Notes: generated by a model from the letters alone, not told the origin. Counted from the first letter of the stretch, positions 1 through 8,818 are shown. The stretch is DNA of 40,841 nt from Muribaculaceae bacterium (GCA_017624155.1 JAGANS010000034.1:1-40841), one strand, 5' to 3'. Translations and numbers: made by a program.

Positions 1-2
1 TC

Positions 3-134
3 GGCAGCGTGGCCGCCGACACCGCCGCCCCTGCGCAGTACTTCAACCTCCAGGGTCAGCCCGTCGACAACCCCGCCTCCGGCCTCTACATCCGTCGCCA
101 GGGCACCAAAACCACAAAAGTAATTATCAAATAA
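3..134 (+). CDS. C-terminal end of a secreted protein with a type IX-like sorting tail (partial)
   Basis: Only the last 43 codons are in the window; the gene begins before base 1 and stops at the TAA at 132-134. The visible part ends in YFNLQG-x-PV-x-NP-x-SGLYIRRQG followed by a Lys/Val-rich end, nearly the same tail as the complete protein that follows. Such tails are the C-terminal sorting domains of Bacteroidales secreted proteins, and a PorV gene is present at 19890-21104, so export through the type IX system is a reasonable inference. Codons are strongly C/G-ending. The next gene starts 9 bases downstream, so the two are probably co-transcribed. The passenger domain is outside the window, so function cannot be stated. 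Confidence 0.8.
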   Translation, partial: GSVAADTAAPAQYFNLQGQPVDNPASGLYIRRQGTKTTKVIIK

Positions 135-143
135 ACCAATCAT

Positions 144-2624
144 ATGAAAAAAATTCTACTAATCCTCGCCCTGGCCCTCGCCACCGCCCTCCCCTCCGTG
201 GCGGAAAGCAAGTTTATAGGGCAGGAAGATACGAATGAATATAGTTTGCCTGTTGATTTGGGCGCTAAATGGTCGGCTTCACAGTCGCTTTATACGTCTT
301 CTGAACTGGATGGACTTTATGATGTCGCCAATAATAAAACAGCAAATATTACGGCTATAACCGGTTATGTTAATGTAGCAAATGCATATTGGCTATATAG
401 CGTGACGGAATGGGATGTTACTCTGTATATTAAAAATGTTGATGAAACTGCATTCACAATGCAAAACGGTAAGGCTGTCCCTGTTGAATTTATCACGGCG
501 GTAAGTGGTAAATTCAGTTTTAATGAAAGCCTTTTAGAGCAAGATGGTTATCTTGAAGCTATTGAGGGCTATAATGCAGCTTTACCTGTAAAAATTGTTC
601 TTGACGAGCCTTTGCAGTACAATGGGAAAAGCTTGCTGTTAACATGGATGTGCCATTTTGCAGATTATGATACAGATACTTGTAATAATGGCTGCATGTC
701 TTGGACTCCCGGTTCAGGTGTGCGTACCTTAATTTGGTGTAACAGTCGTCAAGAACTTACAGCCGATAAAATTCTTGCGGTAGGTTCTACGAATGACGAA
801 TTGTCAATTCTTCCTAATATTACAATCGAATATGAAATGGTAGATCTCCCAAGTGAATCTACAGTAGAGCGTTTGCCAGATACAGATTTTGCTGTGGGTC
901 CGTATGATGAGCCGGTTCGAGAGGATGCATCTTTATCGTGTAAAGATGTCTTGCCTGTTGCGATGTGTTATAAATACTCCGGATCGCAGACCCTGTATAC
1001 ACCTGTTCAACTTGATGGGATAACCAAAGTAGACCAAAGCGCTGAGATCTCATCGGTTTCTTTTAAACTTAATTTTGAAGAAGGTTTAATTAATGCCTTT
1101 GGCTCATTCAATGTTAAATGCTTTGTGAAAGTTTTAGACGATGTGTCAGCCTTCCCAAAAAACGCATCTGGCGATATGAAATGGTTTGAGTATTCCACAG
1201 ATGACGCTATGGGTGAGTTTGAACTTGACTCAAATCAGATTGAACCTGATTCAGAATGGGAATATGCTTACTCATGGGGCATGGGTGGACAGTTTGATAT
1301 TACATTGTCATTGAATAAACCGGTAGAGCTAAAATACGGCCAGTCGCTTTTGATTACATGGATAGCAGAAGTTCAGGACGTTGATGGAGAATGGACAAAT
1401 TCTACCGCATCGTTTGCGGTAGCAGGCAATGAAAAATTGGCAATGAGTATAGCTGATGACGGTAAGACATTTGAAAGCTACTACAATGCCGGTGAGACCA
1501 ATGCACAGTTGACTTATAACTATCTCCCCGTCCTCAAGCTCCACTATACACCGCTTGTATACAAGGATGCCGAGCCTAAGAATCAGGTAAGCTTTGAGTC
1601 GGTTGTTCCTATGGTGCGTCGTATGACAGTTGATCCGGCTATTAGCGAGTCAACCGAATATGGTGTCAGCGATTTCAAGAGAATAGATGCAGTTAACGGT
1701 GTTAGCCTTGCTTATACTATTAAGGACGAGCAGGCTGGTGAAGGCAAACAATATGAGATTTCGCTCAACAATGAACCCCTTGCAACTGTTTCCGAACTTT
1801 CAGGTATAATCAACTTTGTAGACCCCGCACCCAAACAGGATATGCGCCTCATGGTTACTCCTACCGATGCGAATTCGGTCGGTTTACCCACCACAGTGGC
1901 AAAGGCCGATATAGAGGCCCTTCTGCCGCAATATGAGGTATCGGTGGTGAAATCTAAATATTATATGACTGATGGTGAGGGGGATAAGAAAAATATTCAT
2001 GCCGCTGCTAAGTTCCAGTTTGGTGTGCCTGAAGATATAATGGCTTCGGTAACAGTATCATCACCGACAGTGGCTTCATCGCGAAAGCTTCTCCATAATG
2101 GCGACGTTGGTGATGAATACACTATTGATTTTGACCCTGAATTCCTGTCGCTTGATGCTGATAACTGGAGTTGTCTCCACCTTAATGACCGTTGCGTATC
2201 GTTCTTCTATCCCAACGTGATGGAGGGTTCGATGAATGGCGGTGAACTTGTAATTCCCAACAAATCATTTAGTTCATCGATTAATTCCACAGTGAAGTAT
2301 TCGTTGGCATGGGCTGCTAAACCTAAAATTGAAGAAGGTGTGGCCGTAACGTTTGCAAACGATTACGATGTAGACCTTGCACTTGCACGAGAGCTTTCCA
2401 TTAAGTCTGTCGAAAAGACAGCCTCTAACAGCGGTTATAATGGAGTAAGTTTTGTCCTTGATCCTCCGCAGGCATCCGACCTCTCGGGCATTGAGTCGGT
2501 TGAGGTTGACGGTAATGCAGCTGTCGAGTATTTCAACCTGCAGGGTGTGCGTGTAGAGAACCCGCAGAGCGGACTATTCATCCGTCGCCAGGGCAACAAA
2601 GCCGCCAAGGTTTATGTGAAGTAA
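144..2624 (+). CDS. Large secreted protein with duplicated domain and type IX-like C-terminal tail
   Basis: 826 aa. The N-terminus is a classic signal peptide (MKKILLILALALATALPSVA, residues 1-20). Two related domains follow: SQSLYTSSELDG near residue 46 and GKSLLLTWM near 161 are matched by SQTLYTPVQLDG near 280 and GQSLLITWI near 399, so an internal duplication of about 235 residues is visible. The rest looks like beta-rich extracellular modules. It ends in YFNLQGVRVENPQSGLFIRR plus a basic tail, the putative secretion signal. I recognise no catalytic motif; adhesin or surface protein is a guess. Codons of the signal peptide and of the tail are GC-rich, whereas the passenger from about base 205 is AT-richer, a mosaic that suggests passenger exchange between conserved ends. 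The tail shares a 16-base identical stretch with that of the preceding gene. Confidence 0.85.
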   Translation: MKKILLILALALATALPSVAESKFIGQEDTNEYSLPVDLGAKWSASQSLYTSSELDGLYDVANNKTANITAITGYVNVANAYWLYSVTEWDVTLYIKNVDETAFTMQNGKAVPVEFITAVSGKFSFNESLLEQDGYLEAIEGYNAALPVKIVLDEPLQYNGKSLLLTWMCHFADYDTDTCNNGCMSWTPGSGVRTLIWCNSRQELTADKILAVGSTNDELSILPNITIEYEMVDLPSESTVERLPDTDFAVGPYDEPVREDASLSCKDVLPVAMCYKYSGSQTLYTPVQLDGITKVDQSAEISSVSFKLNFEEGLINAFGSFNVKCFVKVLDDVSAFPKNASGDMKWFEYSTDDAMGEFELDSNQIEPDSEWEYAYSWGMGGQFDITLSLNKPVELKYGQSLLITWIAEVQDVDGEWTNSTASFAVAGNEKLAMSIADDGKTFESYYNAGETNAQLTYNYLPVLKLHYTPLVYKDAEPKNQVSFESVVPMVRRMTVDPAISESTEYGVSDFKRIDAVNGVSLAYTIKDEQAGEGKQYEISLNNEPLATVSELSGIINFVDPAPKQDMRLMVTPTDANSVGLPTTVAKADIEALLPQYEVSVVKSKYYMTDGEGDKKNIHAAAKFQFGVPEDIMASVTVSSPTVASSRKLLHNGDVGDEYTIDFDPEFLSLDADNWSCLHLNDRCVSFFYPNVMEGSMNGGELVIPNKSFSSSINSTVKYSLAWAAKPKIEEGVAVTFANDYDVDLALARELSIKSVEKTASNSGYNGVSFVLDPPQASDLSGIESVEVDGNAAVEYFNLQGVRVENPQSGLFIRRQGNKAAKVYVK

Positions 2625-2662
2625 CATATTTTTCTTCATAAGTCGGCCATAAGGCCTCTTCC

Positions 2663-2691
2663 GCGCCCTCCGGCATCCCGCCGGAGGGCGC
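2663..2691 (+). terminator. Hairpin after the secreted-protein pair
   Basis: A perfect 12-bp stem (2663-2674 with 2680-2691, GCGCCCTCCGGC) closes a 5-base loop 39 bases after the stop of the 826-aa gene. There is no clear T run after it, so it may be a transcript-end stabiliser rather than a strong intrinsic terminator. Confidence 0.55.
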
Positions 2692-2779
2692 TCTGCATTA
2701 ATGTGAGTGTTGAATGTTGAAAGTTGAATGTTGAAGTTGCAGTCCTTAAACCTTCAACCCAAACTCTCAACTCACCGGT

Positions 2780-2873
2780 GGCGTGCGAAGCTCGCCGATT
2801 TACTCGTAACCGGGCCCGTCGAGCCTCAAAGGCGAGACGTGCCCGGACAGTCATCCACTCACGTACCGGCGCC
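2780..2873 (+). repeat. Dispersed intergenic repeat, copy A
   Basis: About 94 bases that recur with few differences at 30145-30236 (starting GGCGTGCGAAGCTCGCCGAT and ending CACGTACCGGCGCC). Bases 2794-2811 reappear as an exact 18-base inverted copy at 2998-3015, so the element is partly palindromic. Spurious reading frames cross it in several frames; none has protein-like character. Confidence 0.85.
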
Positions 2874-2919
2874 CGTAGGCCGCCGATTTGAACCACGATG
2901 TCAATGCGCCGTTGCTATA

Positions 2920-3069
2920 ATCGGCGGCCTGGGGGCGCCTTTCAGGGATGGGGGCTTCTGTCCGCGTGCACCTGCGCCTGACGGCTCCGGTGAACGCGGT
3001 TACGAGTAAATCGGCGGCCTGCGGGCGCCTTTCATGAATGGGGCTTCTGTCCGCATGCACCTTCGCCCG
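2920..3069 (+). repeat. Two direct units of about 58 bases within the repeat-rich spacer
   Basis: Unit 1 (2920-2977) and unit 2 (3010-3066) both begin ATCGGCGGCCTG, continue GGGCGCCTTTCA, and carry GGGGCTTCTGTCCGC then GCACCT, with scattered substitutions and one single-base length difference. The spacing between unit starts is 90 bases. With copy A and the 18-base inverted repeat they fill the non-coding stretch 2625-3151. I see no credible gene in this stretch; short T/G-rich runs (TTGAATGTTGAA type) at 2706-2740 are mirrored by CTCAACCC runs near 3119-3140. Confidence 0.75.
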
Positions 3070-3151
3070 ACCGCTACGCGGCCTCGCCTCATGGATGGGT
3101 TACATCTTCGCTTCTAAACCCTCAACCCAAACCTCAACCATTCAAGATAGC

Positions 3152-3565
3152 CTAAAGCGGTTTGCGCTCGACGAGTTCGGTGAAAAGGCGGTCGAAGGTG
3201 GAGTCGAGGTCATCGGTATGGCCAGGGTGGGGGCGTGTGGTGGTGATGCAGGCGCTGCGCACGGCGGTGAGCCAGCGGAATCGTTCGTGTGCCTCGAGGC
3301 TGCCGATCGGGCCGGGGCAGCCGGCGGCCACACTCTCGAACGATGCGAGCTGCGCCGCAAGCAGCTTGGCGTCCCAGCCCGGAGCAAACAGAGCCATCAG
3401 CTCCCGGTCGATATAGATGCGCGCACGCAGCCAGCGCCGGCGCTTGCACATCATCACAAGGCCCACGTTGAGGCATTCCCCGCGCTCCACGCGGGGGCAG
3501 AACTGCACCACGGCATATTCATAGAGACAGGAGTTGCTTACGGGCTGCGATTGCATGGTCGACAA
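3152..3565 (-). CDS. DUF3037 family protein, partner of the HipA-like kinase
   Basis: 137 aa. The pattern YEYAVVQFCPRVERGECLNVGLV near the N-terminus is characteristic of DUF3037, a small family of unknown biochemical role usually encoded beside a short HipA-like kinase. That is the case here: its start lies inside the 3' end of the kinase gene (47-base overlap), so the two are translationally linked. An internal ATG at codon 4 is an alternative start and would still overlap. No catalytic residues can be named. Last gene of the minus-strand unit starting with the prenyl synthase at 5333. Confidence 0.8.
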   Translation of the reverse strand: MSTMQSQPVSNSCLYEYAVVQFCPRVERGECLNVGLVMMCKRRRWLRARIYIDRELMALFAPGWDAKLLAAQLASFESVAAGCPGPIGSLEAHERFRWLTAVRSACITTTRPHPGHTDDLDSTFDRLFTELVERKPL

Positions 3566-4328
3566 ATATTCGTGAGTTTTCGAGGCGTGTGGTGAGGAAG
3601 GTGCGGTATACGCGGCGTTGCTCCTCGGGGGCGATGCCGGGCTCGGCCTGGGCGAGCCATTCGTCGGGGATCATGCCGACGATGCCGGTGATGAGTTCGG
3701 GTGTGATGAGCGAGCGCATCACGGCGTCGGCCTCGAGCATGCGTGATGCCCGGCGCAGCAGGGCGTGATCCTTCACGTAGGGGAACGGCGACAGGGCAGC
3801 CTGCTCCCAGCCCGTCCAGTTGTGGTGGAAATAGAGCGATGCGCCGTGGTCGATAAGCCACAGGGCGCCGTTCCACAGCAGCATGTTGGTATTGCGGGCG
3901 GTGCGGTCGACATTGGTGAGGAAGGCGTCGATCCACACTATCTGCGAGGCCTCCTCGGGCGTGGTGTCGTTGACCGAGACGTCCCATGTGAGGGCGCCGC
4001 TGAGGAAGTGCATGCCCAGGTTGAGGCCGCGGCTGGCCTGCAGCAGGTTCTGGATCTCCTCGTCGCCCTCGGTGCGGCCGAAATCTTCGTCGAGGTCGAG
4101 CAGCATCAGTTGTGGCACACGCAGATCGGTGGCCGAGGCGATGAGACCGCCGATGAATTCCGAAATCAGGGCTTTGGCGCCGTGGCCGGCTCCGCGCAGT
4201 TTTACCACATATTTATATCCGTCGTCGCCCTCGGCGAGTGCAGGCAGCGATCCGCCCTCGCGCAGCGGAGCGATATAGCGTGCCACGGACGAGCGTCGCA
4301 GCTTCAGCAGTTCGAGATCTATAGCCAT
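3519..4328 (-). CDS. HipA-like kinase domain protein (HipA_2 type)
   Basis: 269 aa, much shorter than HipA of E. coli (about 440 aa), lacking the N-terminal HipA lobe. Kinase signatures are present: YVVKLRG with a likely ATP-binding Lys near residue 40, a Glu in LISEFIGG, the catalytic-loop pattern VDRTARNTN (Asp, Asn) near 140-148, and LIDHGAS (metal-binding Asp) near 156. So it looks catalytically intact. No HipB-like DNA-binding antitoxin is encoded nearby; instead the neighbour is DUF3037. Whether it phosphorylates a protein (as HipA does for glutamyl-tRNA synthetase) or a small molecule is unknown. It follows the prenyl synthase gene by 30 bases. Confidence 0.8.
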   Translation of the reverse strand: MAIDLELLKLRRSSVARYIAPLREGGSLPALAEGDDGYKYVVKLRGAGHGAKALISEFIGGLIASATDLRVPQLMLLDLDEDFGRTEGDEEIQNLLQASRGLNLGMHFLSGALTWDVSVNDTTPEEASQIVWIDAFLTNVDRTARNTNMLLWNGALWLIDHGASLYFHHNWTGWEQAALSPFPYVKDHALLRRASRMLEADAVMRSLITPELITGIVGMIPDEWLAQAEPGIAPEEQRRVYRTFLTTRLENSRIFVDHAIAARKQLLSL

Positions 4329-4358
4329 GACCTGTAAACGTCCGGGGACAGCAGAAAG

Positions 4359-5333
4359 TTAATAATCGCGGGCGATGATGTAGTCGAAAATCTGCATCAG
4401 CGGGGCGGAGGCTTCGGGGCGGGGCAGGGTAGCGGCTATGGCCGTGGCCTCGTCGCGCAGGTCGTTCATGCGGGCGTAGGCATATTCGATGCCGCCGTTG
4501 TCGCGCGCATAAGCCTGTAGGACGGCTATCTCGCCGTCGGTGAGCTGCTCGCGGGCGGCGAGAGCGTTCATGGCCTCGTGGCAGGGGGCATCGGGGTCGA
4601 GCAGCACATGCAGCAGGGGGAGTGTCACCTTGCCTTCGCGCAGGTCGTTGCCCGTGGGTTTGCCCACCTTGTCGGGCTCGTAGTAGTCGAACACGTCATC
4701 GCGGATCTGGAAGCACAGACCCAGCAGTTCGGCTATGCGCGACAGCTTGTCGGTGCTGTCCTCGTCGGCGCCGACGGCATAGCAGCCCATGCGGGCGCAG
4801 GCCACGAACAGTGAGGCCGTCTTGAGGTTGATAATCTTGAAGTACGCTTCCTCGGTGAGGGTATGCTCGCGGGCATTGTAAATCTGGTCGATCTCGCCGA
4901 GCGACAGCAGCTTGCCGAGACGCCCGATGGCCTCGATGATGCGCATGTCGCCGGTATCGATGGCCCGCTGGAGCGATGTTGACACGAAAAAGTCGCCGAC
5001 GAGCACTGCGATATGATTATCCCACACGGCATTGATTGTGGGTTCGTTGCGGCGCAACTTGGCCTCGTCCACCACATCGTCGTGAATCAGGGATGCGTTG
5101 TGCAGCAGCTCCACGGCGGCTGCGGCGTCGAGCACGCGGCGGTCGATGTCGCCGAACATCCGTGCGCACAGCATCACGATAATGGGCCTTATCTGCTTGC
5201 CTTTGCTGGTGAGATACGATTCGATAACCTTGTCCATCAATGGATTATCGGCATGCAACTGAGTACGGATAAGGGTGTTGAGCCGCGCTAAGTCGGGGGC
5301 GATAACTGCTTTGATGGAGTCGAGTGAGGTCAT
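4359..5333 (-). CDS. ispB: All-trans polyprenyl diphosphate synthase
   Basis: 324 aa, full family length. Both aspartate-rich motifs are present: HDDVVDEAKLRR near residues 84-95 and IRDDVFDYYEP near 208-216, which bind Mg and the allylic and isopentenyl diphosphates. It also has the GKQIRP motif near residue 49. The product is probably the C35-C40 chain used for menaquinone; chain length cannot be read with confidence. First gene of a three-gene minus-strand unit with the HipA-like kinase and DUF3037, an association with no obvious metabolic logic. A TAATTTTG box lies 19 bases upstream of the start. Confidence 0.9.
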   Translation of the reverse strand: MTSLDSIKAVIAPDLARLNTLIRTQLHADNPLMDKVIESYLTSKGKQIRPIIVMLCARMFGDIDRRVLDAAAAVELLHNASLIHDDVVDEAKLRRNEPTINAVWDNHIAVLVGDFFVSTSLQRAIDTGDMRIIEAIGRLGKLLSLGEIDQIYNAREHTLTEEAYFKIINLKTASLFVACARMGCYAVGADEDSTDKLSRIAELLGLCFQIRDDVFDYYEPDKVGKPTGNDLREGKVTLPLLHVLLDPDAPCHEAMNALAAREQLTDGEIAVLQAYARDNGGIEYAYARMNDLRDEATAIAATLPRPEASAPLMQIFDYIIARDY

Positions 5334-5352
5334 TAATCTGCAAAATTTGGTG

Positions 5353-5360
5353 CAAAATTA
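5353..5360 (-). promoter_or_regulatory. -7 box of the ispB unit
   Basis: TAATTTTG on the minus strand, matching the Bacteroidota TAnnTTTG element, 19 bases before the ispB start. No well-spaced -33 TTG is visible. The 111-base gap 5334-5444 otherwise holds AT-rich sequence with no gene. Confidence 0.5.
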
Positions 5361-5444
5361 CGAAAATACTTCAATATGCACGCTTTTATAATATAGAATT
5401 TTGAATTTTGAGGGTTGAATTGGCCATTTGAATTAGTTATCCGC

Positions 5445-5939
5445 TTATTCGCGGCTGAGGGTGACGAAGCGATAGGAGATGCCGCTGCGCGGGTCGGTCT
5501 CGGTGGCCGATTCATCGGTGTGGTGCCATTCGGGGCCAATGGGTGGGAAATATGTGTCGGCCTCGGCGGCTGCGTCCACCTCGGTGAGGTAGATGCGTGC
5601 GGCTACGGACATAGACTCGGCATAGATGCTTGCGCCGCCGATGACGAATGCCTCGCCGGTGCCGGCCGTCATGGCCAGGGCCTCGTCGAGCGAGCCTGCC
5701 ACCTCGATGCCGGGGGCCGTGTAGGCGGCGTTGCGGCTTATCACGATGTTGCGGCGCCCTGGCAGAGCTCCCTTGGGCAGCGATTCGAATGTGCGCCGCC
5801 CCATGATGACGGGGTGGCCCATGGTGAGCTGTTTGAAACGGCGCAGATCGGCCGAGATATGGTAGAGCAGGTCGCCGGCGCGGCCTATGCCGCCATCGCG
5901 GTCGACGGCCACGATTATCGACAGGTCGGGGTGTGTCAT
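5445..5939 (-). CDS. folA: Dihydrofolate reductase
   Basis: 164 aa. Family signatures run through the protein: [17 protein letters not shown] at the N-terminus, [20 protein letters not shown] (NADPH/folate core), [18 protein letters not shown], and [12 protein letters not shown]. It reduces dihydrofolate to tetrahydrofolate. The start is the ATG at 5937-5939, because upstream codons in the same frame lie wholly inside thyA; the ATG overlaps the thyA TGA (ATGA). The pairing fits metabolism: thymidylate synthase makes dihydrofolate and this enzyme recycles it. Last gene of the 8818-5445 operon. Confidence 0.95.
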   Translation of the reverse strand: MTHPDLSIIVAVDRDGGIGRAGDLLYHISADLRRFKQLTMGHPVIMGRRTFESLPKGALPGRRNIVISRNAAYTAPGIEVAGSLDEALAMTAGTGEAFVIGGASIYAESMSVAARIYLTEVDAAAEADTYFPPIGPEWHHTDESATETDPRSGISYRFVTLSRE

Positions 5940-6730
5940 ACGCTTACTGTGGCTTTGATGTGGGGATGCGGGTCGTAGCCCTCGAGTGTGAAATCCTCGT
6001 AGTTGAAGTCGAGGATGTCCTTTACGTCGGGATTGAGAATCATGCGGGGCAGCGGGCGCGGTTCGCGCATAAGCTGCAGGCGGGCCTGGTCGAGGTGGTT
6101 GAGATACAGATGCGCGTCGCCCAGGGTGTGCACGAAGTCGCCCGGCCGCAGGCCGCATACCTGAGCCATCATCATGGTGAGCAGGGCATACGACGCGATG
6201 TTGAAGGGCACACCCAGGAAAGAATCGGCGCTGCGCTGATATAGTTGCAGGCTCAGGCGCCCGTCGGCGACGTAGAACTGGAAGAAGGCGTGGCATGGAG
6301 CCAGGGCCATCTCGGGCAGCTGGGCCACGTTCCATGCGCTCACGATGATGCGTCGCGAGTCGGGATTATGCTTTATATCCTCCACGGCTTGGCGTATCTG
6401 GTCAACGTGTCCGCCGTTGTAGTCAGGCCACGAGCGCCACTGATAGCCGTATATCGGGCCGAGGTCACCGTCGGGCCGCGCCCATTCGTTCCAGATGCGC
6501 ACACCGTGCTCCTGCAGGTATTTCACATTGGTGTCGCCTTTCAAGAACCACAGCAGCTCATAGATTATCGACTTGAGGTGAAGTTTCTTGGTGGTGACGA
6601 GCGGGAAGCCCTCCTCGAGGTTGAATCGCATCTGATAGCCGAAGGTTGATATTGTGCCGGTGCCGGTGCGGTCGCCTTTCACCACGCCGTTGTCGAGGAT
6701 GTGGCGCAGCAGGTCGAGATACTGTTTCAT
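5936..6730 (-). CDS. thyA: Thymidylate synthase
   Basis: 264 aa, the normal length of bacterial Thy[17 protein letters not shown] near the N-terminus binds dUMP phosphate; the nucleophilic Cys is in [12 protein letters not shown] near residue 145; [20 protein letters not shown] follows. It methylates dUMP with methylene-tetrahydrofolate. The start at 6730 is the ATG overlapping the xseB TGA by four bases; the longer upstream frame runs inside xseB and is not used. Downstream it overlaps folA in the same ATGA way, implying translational coupling. Confidence 0.96.
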   Translation of the reverse strand: MKQYLDLLRHILDNGVVKGDRTGTGTISTFGYQMRFNLEEGFPLVTTKKLHLKSIIYELLWFLKGDTNVKYLQEHGVRIWNEWARPDGDLGPIYGYQWRSWPDYNGGHVDQIRQAVEDIKHNPDSRRIIVSAWNVAQLPEMALAPCHAFFQFYVADGRLSLQLYQRSADSFLGVPFNIASYALLTMMMAQVCGLRPGDFVHTLGDAHLYLNHLDQARLQLMREPRPLPRMILNPDVKDILDFNYEDFTLEGYDPHPHIKATVSV

Positions 6731-6933
6731 TGCTGTGTGGATTGAAGTGATGCGAGGACACCGCGCAATTCCTCCTCGGTGGCGGTGAGGCGCGAGCGGC
6801 AGAATGTGAGAAGCTCTACGGCGCGGCGTGTGCGCTGCACGAGCGTGTCGACGTCGCATGAGTCGGAGCGGAGTTCGGCAAGGATTTTCTCGAGCTCGGC
6901 GAGCGACTGGTTGAATGACGGTTGCTGTTCCAT
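6727..6933 (-). CDS. xseB: Exodeoxyribonuclease VII small subunit
   Basis: 68 aa. The sequence [17 protein letters not shown] followed by a helix with [20 protein letters not shown] is the XseB coiled-coil pattern. Several copies bind one XseA to form exonuclease VII, which degrades single-stranded DNA into short oligonucleotides. It lies 17 bases after the xseA stop and overlaps the thyA start by four bases. The start ATG (6931-6933) gives a standard-length protein; longer readings of this frame lie in xseA. Confidence 0.92.
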   Translation of the reverse strand: MEQQPSFNQSLAELEKILAELRSDSCDVDTLVQRTRRAVELLTFCRSRLTATEEELRGVLASLQSTQQ

Positions 6934-6950
6934 GGTTTTTAAACAAGCTC

Positions 6951-8186
6951 TTATTTGACGGTGGAGGTGAGAGTGCCTGAGGCAAGTGTGGTAGTGATGT
7001 TGGTGCCGGGCGAGGCCTGAGCCACATCGGTGATGGCGTGGCCGTCGAGGCGTGTTATCGAGAATCCGCGGCGCAGGGTGGCCTCGGGCGACAGGGTGTC
7101 GATAATGGCGGCGAGGGCATCGAGGCGGTCGGTGCGTCGGCGCAGCAGGTTTTCGATGCTTTGTACCATGGCGTCGGCGGCCATCGGGCCTACCCGCATG
7201 GCTGCGCGGCCTGTCACGGCGGCGGTGAGTGCCGGCAACTGGCCGGTGATGTATTCGAGGCGCCGGTGTGCGGCGTTTATTCGTGCGGCGGCCGCGTCGA
7301 GAATGTCGGCGCCGAGGCCGTGCAGCCGCTCGAGCATGGCTGTGCCGCGGCCTATGAGCCATTCGGCGGCCGCGGTGGGGGTCTTCACGCGCATGTTGGC
7401 CACATAGTCGAGCAGGGTCACATCGCGTTCATGCCCTATGCCTACGATTACAGGCAGTGGGAAAAGGGCGATGTTGGCCGCGAGCTCGTAGTTGTCGAAG
7501 GCAGCGAGGTCGCCGGTGGCACCGCCTCCGCGGATTATCACCACGCAGTCGTAGTCCTCGCCGGCGGCGATGTCCTCGAGTGCCGCTATGATACTCGGCG
7601 CTGTATCGTCGCCCTGCATCCGTGCCTCGAAGAGTCGCGTGGCAAAGCGAAGCCGCCGCGGATTGGTGTAGAGCTGATTGATGAAATCGCCGTATCCGGC
7701 AGCGCCTGCCGCAGATATCACGGCTATGCGCCACGGCACGGCAGGCCATTCCAGCTCGCGGTTGCAGTTGAGGATGCCCTCGGCCTGCAGGCGTGCGAGC
7801 ATCTCGCGGCGCCGGCGCAGCAGGTCGCCGAGGGTATACTCGGGGTTGACATCGGTGATATTGAGCGACAGCCCGTACACCGGATGGTAGGTGACCGATG
7901 CCTGCACCATTATCTTGATGTTGGACGACAGAGGCGAGCCCGTGGCCGCGCGGAACTCGGCATTGAGCCTCGCAAACCTTGACGCCCATATCGTGGCACG
8001 GGCACGGGCCCGCGGGGTGCCGGTGGCCGGATCCTTGTCGATGAGCTCCATATAGCAATGGCCGCCAGTGGAGCGGAGGTCGGATGTCTCGGCTACGATC
8101 CACACGTTGCCAAGCCCCGGAGCCGAGGCGATGGCATCGGCGATGCGCCGGTTGAGGTCGAGCAGGGTGAGGGGTGCGATATTCAT
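6951..8186 (-). CDS. xseA: Exodeoxyribonuclease VII large subunit
   Basis: 411 aa. An N-terminal OB-fold (residues about 5-110, with [22 protein letters not shown]) is followed by the catalytic domain: [40 protein letters not shown] and [18 protein letters not shown] are hallmark stretches. The start is the ATG at 8184-8186, which overlaps the TGA of the DUF3256 gene; earlier codons in the frame lie inside that gene. Together with xseB this supplies complete exonuclease VII, acting on single-stranded DNA in repair. Confidence 0.95.
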   Translation of the reverse strand: MNIAPLTLLDLNRRIADAIASAPGLGNVWIVAETSDLRSTGGHCYMELIDKDPATGTPRARARATIWASRFARLNAEFRAATGSPLSSNIKIMVQASVTYHPVYGLSLNITDVNPEYTLGDLLRRRREMLARLQAEGILNCNRELEWPAVPWRIAVISAAGAAGYGDFINQLYTNPRRLRFATRLFEARMQGDDTAPSIIAALEDIAAGEDYDCVVIIRGGGATGDLAAFDNYELAANIALFPLPVIVGIGHERDVTLLDYVANMRVKTPTAAAEWLIGRGTAMLERLHGLGADILDAAAARINAAHRRLEYITGQLPALTAAVTGRAAMRVGPMAADAMVQSIENLLRRRTDRLDALAAIIDTLSPEATLRRGFSITRLDGHAITDVAQASPGTNITTTLASGTLTSTVK

Positions 8187-8818
8187 TTGCGTAGCATGAA
8201 TTTGCCGTCGGTGATGTCGTAGACCCTGGACGCGACGATCCGGGGCGCGATGGAGTCGCGGCGGCTCTTGTCGAGGTATTCGGGAGCCTGGTTGGAAAGC
8301 ATCAGCATCCGTGCCTCGGGGTCGAACTCGGCGCTTACCGGCATAAAAGGCAGCTCGGTGTGTACGTCGTCGCTGTGCCTCAGCCCCTCGGCCGACAGCC
8401 ATTCGGCATATAGCGGCATTGAGAAAGGTGCTTTGGATGCAGGCTCCCATCCGGTGGTGAAGAATTGTACATCACTGTCGGCCACGGGCATCCGCAGGGT
8501 GGTGACGAGGGCAAGCAGGGTATCGGCCTTGGCTGTCGGTATCACGGCGATCTGCACGTTCACATCCTTGTCGGTGTCGAAGGCAAGCACGGCGTCGGAC
8601 AGCGCGGTCATACGCGCCTCGCCGCCAAAGGCATTGGTCGACGGACGTGTGCTGCCGAAGGCGAAATAGTCGAGCATGTCGAGCCGGACCGACTGAGGCA
8701 GCAAGGGCAGCACATCATCGGGCGCGGCCACAAAGAAATCGCGGGCCGTGCGGGCGGTCGCGCCGAGCCATGCGGCCAATGCCATACATAATATAAGGAC
8801 GGCTTTTTTCATCATCAT
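8183..8818 (-). CDS. DUF3256 family exported protein
   Basis: 211 aa. A signal peptide (MMMKKAVLILCMALAAWLGATA) precedes a domain with FFVAAPDDVLPLLPQSVRLDMLDYF and DVNVQIAVIPT, which I recognise as DUF3256, a Bacteroidales-specific periplasmic family without known function. Three consecutive ATGs give a small start uncertainty. It heads the operon and overlaps xseA by four bases, so despite being exported it is transcribed with cytoplasmic DNA-metabolism genes. A TACCTTTG box lies 12 bases upstream. Confidence 0.8.
   Translation of the reverse strand: MMMKKAVLILCMALAAWLGATARTARDFFVAAPDDVLPLLPQSVRLDMLDYFAFGSTRPSTNAFGGEARMTALSDAVLAFDTDKDVNVQIAVIPTAKADTLLALVTTLRMPVADSDVQFFTTGWEPASKAPFSMPLYAEWLSAEGLRHSDDVHTELPFMPVSAEFDPEARMLMLSNQAPEYLDKSRRDSIAPRIVASRVYDITDGKFMLRK

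Noticed and set aside
2636-3060. Several overlapping short frames on both strands with the RVNRRASHA / AKLADLLVTG type of translation
   Set aside because: They lie in the repeat element; the same translations appear in copy B at 30.1 kb in other contexts, which shows conservation of DNA, not protein.
5940-6335. Upstream extension of the folA frame to 6335
   Set aside because: Lies entirely within thyA and has no DHFR features; the ATG at 5939 overlaps the thyA stop, as do other starts in the operon.
7038-7982. Long plus-strand open frame (314 codons) opposite xseA
   Set aside because: It is the mirror of the well-supported xseA gene; GC-rich codon bias on one strand keeps the opposite strand open. 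The translation has no family features.
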